From the NCBI GenBank assembly GCA_013002375.1, contig JABDJW010000010.1, positions 1-9,321 on the forward strand: 9,321 nt of DNA, given 5' to 3'. The notes beneath the pieces are model-generated. The model ran no database searches, was not told the DNA's origin, and saw only the letters and a list, made by a program, of their open reading frames with translations. This DNA is from Acidimicrobiales bacterium (lineage in GTDB: Bacteria > Actinomycetota > Acidimicrobiia > Acidimicrobiales > SHLQ01). Each line of letters starts with the position of its first letter. Position 1 is the stretch's first letter. Shown piece by piece: positions 5,986 through 9,321 of the stretch. Both the position numbers and the translations under genes were made by a program.

Positions 5986-6900
5986 ATGGACCTTCGTCAG
6001 CTCCGAGCTCTGATCGCGGTCGCCGAGCACGGCACCTTCTCGGCGGCCGCCAAATCACTCCACACCGTGCAGTCGAACGTGTCGACCCACGTCGCTCGGC
6101 TCGAGCGAGAACTCGACACCACCCTGATCGACCGCAAGACCAACGAACTCACCGCCGAAGGCGAGGCCGTCGCGACGCGCAGCCGGCGCGTCCTGAGCGA
6201 GATGGACGCCATCAGCTCTGACGTTGCGGCATTCCGCGACGACATCCGGGGCAGCGTTCGGTTGGGCATGATCGGCACGACCGGGCGCTGGCTTCTGCCG
6301 AGGTTGCTCGATTCGATGGCCGAGACGTACCCCGGGATTCGGCTCGTCATCGTCGACGCAACCACGACATCGCTCACCCCGCAGCTCGTCGCCGGACAAC
6401 TCGACGCCGCGGTGGTACAGCTGCCGGTGAACGACCCCGATCTCGTCACCGAGCCGCTGTTCGAAGAGGATCGCATCGTCATCGCACCTTCCGGGCACCC
6501 CTGGGCCAAGAAGACGTCGGTCGACATCTCCGATCTCGGCGCCCACCCGTTGTTGTGCACGCCCCCTGGTACCGCCTTTCGCGACCTGGTCGATGCCGAG
6601 GTTCGCCAGGCCGGCAGCGCGATCACTCCGCTGGCCGAGATCGACGGCATGCGGTTGCTGGCCACGATGGCCTTCCAGGGTTTCGGCCCCGCCTTGGTGC
6701 CGGCCAGCGCGGCCCCGGTCTGGCTCACCGGCGACTGGTCCCGCGTCCGGGTCGACGGTCTCAGTCGGCGCGAGGTCGGCTTCGCCCGCCCGAGCCGCAC
6801 CACGCCGTCGGCGCCCACCCGGGCGGTACACGACGTGCTGACCGAGCTCACCGAGAGCGAGGCCGCCGGCCAACCAGGGCTGTATCTACCGGCGACCTGA
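5986..6900 (+). CDS. LysR-family transcriptional regulator
   Basis: 304 residues, the usual length for the family. Residues 1-60 form the N-terminal winged helix-turn-helix (MDLRQLRALIAVAEHGTF, then SAAAKSLHTVQSNVSTHVAR at about 19-38, with a classic LERELDTTLIDR wing). About 60-88 is the linker helix, and about 90-300 is the periplasmic-binding-protein-like effector domain (SVRLGMIGTTG at the start, LDAAVVQLP at 139-147). The frame stays open upstream to 5893, but ATG at 5986 gives the canonical LysR N-terminus and lies next to the operator/promoter. The effector and targets are unknown. The usual divergent target gene is not adjacent: the nearest minus-strand gene begins 438 bp upstream. 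It converges on deoD with an 11-bp gap. Family assignment is secure; the regulon is not. Confidence 0.95.
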   Translation: MDLRQLRALIAVAEHGTFSAAAKSLHTVQSNVSTHVARLERELDTTLIDRKTNELTAEGEAVATRSRRVLSEMDAISSDVAAFRDDIRGSVRLGMIGTTGRWLLPRLLDSMAETYPGIRLVIVDATTTSLTPQLVAGQLDAAVVQLPVNDPDLVTEPLFEEDRIVIAPSGHPWAKKTSVDISDLGAHPLLCTPPGTAFRDLVDAEVRQAGSAITPLAEIDGMRLLATMAFQGFGPALVPASAAPVWLTGDWSRVRVDGLSRREVGFARPSRTTPSAPTRAVHDVLTELTESEAAGQPGLYLPAT

Positions 6901-6920
6901 CGCCGGGGGGTTCAGCCGGT
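6888..6920. terminator. Overlapping GC hairpins at the LysR/deoD convergent junction
   Basis: CCGGC (6889-6893) pairs with GCCGG (6902-6906), or ACCGGC (6888-6893) pairs with GCCGGT (6915-6920). They span both stop codons. There is no U-tract on either strand, so this is a weak, possibly bidirectional, termination or pausing structure at most. Confidence 0.25.
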
Positions 6921-7619
6921 GGCGACCGCCAGCGCGAGCATGATCATGTCGTCGAAGCTGGTCGCGCGATCTTCCGGCGACAGCCGTTCACCCGACACCA
7001 GATGGTCGCTCACCGTCAGCAGCGCGAGCGCGGCCGCGCCTTCGGCCGCCGCAACGCCATAGAGCCCAGCCACCTCCATCTCGACGGCCAGCAAGCCGTG
7101 ATCGGCCAGTGCCTGATCGAGCGCCGGGTTGTCGCCGTAGAAGGTGTCCGAGGTGAACACCGGTCCGACAGCCACGCGGAGGCCTTTTCGTTCCGCCGCC
7201 TCCGCGGCCGAGCGAGCCAGGCCGAAGTCCGCCACCGCCGGGAAGTCGTGGCCCTGCACCCGCAGGCGATTCACGTTCGAATCGGTGCCGGCCCCGGTGG
7301 CGATGATCACGTCGCGCAACGCAACCCGATTCGACAGCCCGCCGCAGGAGCCGACCCGAATCAACCGTTCGCAGCCGAAGAATCGAATGAGCTCGGTGGC
7401 GTAGATGTTGGCCGATGGAATACCCATGCCGTGCCCCATGACCGAAACCGGCACGCCATCGACCGTGCCGGTGAAGCCGGCCATGGCCCGAACGTCGGTC
7501 ACCAGCCGTGGGTCGTCGAGGTAGGTCTCCGCGATGTGGCGAGCTCGGACCGGATCACCGGGCATCAGCACGACGGGGGCGAAATCGCCGGGCTCGGCGG
7601 CGATGTGGGGCGTGGTCAT
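6912..7619 (-). CDS. deoD: Purine nucleoside phosphorylase, DeoD type
   Basis: 235 residues, the same size as E. coli DeoD. It phosphorolyses purine (deoxy)ribonucleosides to base plus (deoxy)ribose-1-phosphate as a cytoplasmic hexamer in nucleoside salvage. The N-terminus TPHIAAEPGDFAPVVLMPGD is diagnostic. Key residues of the E. coli enzyme, with numbering recalled counting Met1, are all present: His5, Arg25, Arg44, Arg88 in IRVGSCGG, Glu180-Met181-Glu182 in AVEMEVAG, general acid Asp205 in TVSDH, and Arg218. The ATG at 7619 gives the canonical start; only a weak GAGAA lies upstream. It is divergent from the carboxyltransferase gene (93-bp gap) and convergent with the LysR gene. No other nucleoside-catabolism gene is in view, so it appears monocistronic. 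Link to the LysR protein is not established. Confidence 0.96.
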   Translation of the reverse strand: MTTPHIAAEPGDFAPVVLMPGDPVRARHIAETYLDDPRLVTDVRAMAGFTGTVDGVPVSVMGHGMGIPSANIYATELIRFFGCERLIRVGSCGGLSNRVALRDVIIATGAGTDSNVNRLRVQGHDFPAVADFGLARSAAEAAERKGLRVAVGPVFTSDTFYGDNPALDQALADHGLLAVEMEVAGLYGVAAAEGAAALALLTVSDHLVSGERLSPEDRATSFDDMIMLALAVATG

Positions 7620-7699
7620 TGAGATTCTCGAAACTGGTCGGCGAATGGTGCGCAGCAGGATTACCTTGCGGTAGCCCCTAAGCCTGTCAGATCGGTCGC

Positions 7700-7705
7700 T
7701 AGGTT
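7700..7705 (+). promoter_or_regulatory. Candidate -10 hexamer for the carboxyltransferase gene
   Basis: TAGGTT fits TANNNT and ends 7 nt before the ATG at 7713. This supports ATG 7713 as the start over the in-frame TTG at 7704, which would overlap the hexamer, and the ATG at 7752. No Shine-Dalgarno sequence or clear -35 is visible. Leaderless transcription is inferred. Confidence 0.38.
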
Positions 7706-7712
7706 GGCAGCG

Positions 7713-9116
7713 ATGGCCCCCTCCCCCGCAGCAGCCTCTGCGGCTTCCTCCATGCCGGTCGCCCTCCGCGCCCGCACCGCGGGGAAGGCCAAACTGGTCG
7801 TCACCGAACTCGAGGGACGACCCTGCGTGCTCGTCACCATCTCACGCGAACCCGACCCCGATCTCGGCGCCGGCCCGGCCAGCACGGCGTTGAGCCCCTC
7901 CGATGGCGAGACCGTCGCGGCCGCCGCCGATGAAGCGTTTGCCCGCCGGTTGCCGCTCGTCCTCTTCGTGTCGACCAATGGCATCAACCCGGCCGACGGC
8001 GCAGGCGCGTTGCACGGCTGGGGCCAGGCGGCCCGAGCCATGGTGCGCAACAGCGGCATCGTGCCGTTCATCGCGGTCACGACCGGGCCGCTCACCGCCG
8101 GCCTGTCGTTGGTCCTGGGGCTGGCCGACATCGTGGTGATGACCCAGGACAGCTATTCATTCGTGAGCGGACCACGGATGGTCGAGCAGTTCACCGGCAT
8201 CGGAACGGATCGTCACGACCTCGGAGGTGCCGGCGTCCATGAGCGCATCAGTGGCGTCGCCAGCCTCGTCGTCGCCGACGAGGCCGAAGCGACCAACACG
8301 GTGGGCGAATTGCTGAGCCTCCTCCCCAGCCACACCGACGAGCTCGCGCCGCTCAGCGCGACGACCGACCGGATCGATCGGTCCACACCGGGCGCCTACG
8401 CCGTGCTCCCCGATACTCCCACCGGCAGCTACGACGTGCGCGACATCATCACCACCGTGGTCGACGACGACTATCTGCTCGAACTGCGACCGACCTGGGC
8501 GGCGAATCTGGTGACGGCGTTCTCGACCGTCGGCGGCCGACCGGTGGGCATCGTCGCCAATCAGCCCCAGACCGTCGCCGGCACGCTCGACATCGCCGCG
8601 TCGCAAAAGGGGGCTCGCTTCGTTGCGATGTGCGACGCCTTCAACCTGCCGCTCGTGACGTTTGTCGACACCTCGGGTTTCTACCCGGGCAAGGATCTCG
8701 AATGGCGGGGCATGATCCGCTACGGCGCACAGCTGGCTTTCGCCTACGCCCGTGCCACGGTGCCACGGGTCAACATCACGCTGCGGAAGTCCTACGGTGG
8801 CGCCTACATCGTCATGGACTCCAAGCACATGGGCAACGACGTCGCGCTGGCCTGGCCGAGCGCGGAGATCGCGGTGATGGGCGCCAAAGGAGCGGTCGAG
8901 ATTCTGCACCGCCGAGCGTCGGCCGAAGAACGGGCCGAACTCGAGATCGCCTACGAGGACCGCCTCCTCAACCCCTACGTCGCGGCCGAGCGGGGATCGA
9001 TCGAACAGGTCATCGATCCCGCGAGCACCCGCCGCGAGGTCGGCGCCGCCCTGGAGATGCTCGCGACCAAACGCGAACGCCTGCCGAGGCGGCGCCACGA
9101 CAACTCGCCGCTGTAA
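7713..9116 (+). CDS. Acyl-CoA carboxylase carboxyltransferase (beta-type) subunit, short divergent form
   Basis: 467 residues from ATG 7713. It belongs to the AccD/PccB carboxyltransferase family, which moves the carboxyl group from biotin to an acyl-CoA. The C-terminal crotonase-like half is well conserved: FVDTSGFYPG (317-326), RKSYGGAYIVMDSKHMGND (358-376) and AWPSAEIAVMGAKGAVEI (380-397), which includes the oxyanion-hole region. The N-terminal half is divergent: SGIVPFIAVTTGPLTAGLSL and ADIVVMTQDSYSFVSGP are recognisable, but the usual SGGARIQEG signature is replaced around 87-101 (STNGINPADGAGALH), and the usual opening about 50 residues are missing. Normal length is about 510-540. Residues 1-16 are Ala/Ser/Pro-rich and may not be conserved; ATG 7752 is an alternative start. 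No biotin carboxylase or biotin carrier is in the window. Family is secure, substrate unknown; acetyl-, propionyl- or another acyl-CoA, or decarboxylase use, cannot be separated. Confidence 0.9.
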   Translation: MAPSPAAASAASSMPVALRARTAGKAKLVVTELEGRPCVLVTISREPDPDLGAGPASTALSPSDGETVAAAADEAFARRLPLVLFVSTNGINPADGAGALHGWGQAARAMVRNSGIVPFIAVTTGPLTAGLSLVLGLADIVVMTQDSYSFVSGPRMVEQFTGIGTDRHDLGGAGVHERISGVASLVVADEAEATNTVGELLSLLPSHTDELAPLSATTDRIDRSTPGAYAVLPDTPTGSYDVRDIITTVVDDDYLLELRPTWAANLVTAFSTVGGRPVGIVANQPQTVAGTLDIAASQKGARFVAMCDAFNLPLVTFVDTSGFYPGKDLEWRGMIRYGAQLAFAYARATVPRVNITLRKSYGGAYIVMDSKHMGNDVALAWPSAEIAVMGAKGAVEILHRRASAEERAELEIAYEDRLLNPYVAAERGSIEQVIDPASTRREVGAALEMLATKRERLPRRRHDNSPL

Positions 9117-9266
9117 TTTCTGTTCTTTTTGCGGTTAGCCGATCTTTGTCAAAAAGTTGCGCCCTACAGCCGTCCGACAGGTGAGAACGCCGACCCCGCG
9201 AACTACCATCGTTTTTGGTCGTGCTCGTGGCCGTTTCGGCGTGCGACCGCCCGATCGAGACCAAAA
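9117..9266 (+). other. Gene-free 3' region with inverted repeats
   Basis: After the carboxyltransferase stop the DNA is unusually T/A-rich. CTTTTTG (9125-9131) and CAAAAAG (9150-9156) are a perfect 7-bp inverted repeat with an 18-nt loop. TTTTGGTC (9213-9220) and GACCAAAA (9259-9266) are a perfect 8-bp inverted repeat separated by 38 nt, enclosing a small GCCG-ttt-CGGC hairpin (9230-9240). TACCAT (9204-9209) could be a -10. It may combine a weak terminator with the leader of a gene beyond the window. No CDS is seen. Confidence 0.4.
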
Positions 9267-9321
9267 CCCTGCAACGAAGAATCCTGCAGAAAGAACCCTG
9301 CAGAGAAGATCGACCCTGCAG
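9267..9321 (+). repeat. Four imperfect direct repeats with CCCTGCAG core
   Basis: The cores are CCCTGCAA (9267-9274), TCCTGCAG (9282-9289), CCCTGCAG (9296-9303) and CCCTGCAG (9314-9321), the first three followed by purine-rich GAAGAA-like spacers. Core spacing is 15, 14 and 18 nt, so the repeats drop out of any single reading frame and are unlikely to be coding. The last copy touches the window edge, so the array may continue. It could be a regulator-binding array or leader of the next gene. Confidence 0.55.

Noticed and set aside
6055..6873. Minus-strand frames of 272 and 284 residues antisense to the LysR gene
   Set aside because: Shadows without recognisable motifs; the plus-strand reading is an unambiguous LysR protein.
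7621..7629. GAGA-T-TCTC palindrome just upstream of deoD as an operator
   Set aside because: Only 4-bp arms and no extension on either side; likely chance.
8157..9098. 313-residue minus-strand frame opposite the carboxyltransferase
   Set aside because: Antisense shadow with no motif; the plus strand carries conserved carboxyltransferase motifs throughout.
9125..9156. Classic intrinsic terminator after the carboxyltransferase
   Set aside because: The CTTTTTG/CAAAAAG stem is A/T-only at five of seven pairs with an 18-nt loop and no following U-run; kept only as an inverted repeat.
9262..9321. Start of another coding gene at the right edge
   Set aside because: No ATG/GTG with a ribosome site is present, and repeat spacing breaks every frame.

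Overview
The window is high-GC DNA with dense, GC-ending-codon genes. It looks like an actinobacterial chromosome. The gene set fits an Acidimicrobiia-like lineage: a HAD/PlsC fusion lipid enzyme, a Hsp70-like protein with a Pro/Thr-rich stalk, an AccD/PccB-type carboxyltransferase, and probable leaderless promoters. The lineage is my inference from style and content. No rRNA, tRNA, CRISPR, transposase or phage gene is visible.

Layout. (1) 1-1914 (+): a 5'-truncated aconitase of the mitochondrial type, with its cluster cysteines and the visible active-site residues intact. (2) 1921-5547 (-): three co-directional genes, in transcription order a small two-helix membrane protein (PLDc_N-like), a bifunctional HAD-IB phosphatase/1-acylglycerol-3-phosphate acyltransferase with a histone-like lysine-rich tail, and a single-pass membrane protein. 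The last has an N-terminal half resembling a Hsp70 ATPase from which most of lobe II is missing. (3) 5548-5985: a 438-bp gene-free region with a hairpin-rich element (about 5583-5810) and a LysR-type operator/promoter. (4) 5986-6900 (+): a LysR-type regulator, convergent with (5) 6912-7619 (-): deoD purine nucleoside phosphorylase. (6) 7713-9116 (+): a short, divergent acyl-CoA carboxylase beta-type subunit, divergent from deoD. (7) 9117-9321: non-coding DNA with inverted repeats and four imperfect CCCTGCAG direct repeats reaching the window edge.

Functionally this is a mixed housekeeping neighbourhood: TCA cycle, phospholipid synthesis, nucleoside salvage and acyl-CoA carboxylation. The minus-strand trio has an envelope theme and may be co-expressed, although each gene also shows its own start-proximal -10-like hexamer. 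The most unusual points are the collapsed Hsp70-like protein, the lysine-rich tail on the acyltransferase, the structured intergenic element at 5583-5810, the recurring -10 hexamer 6-8 nt before starts, and the direct repeats at the right edge.
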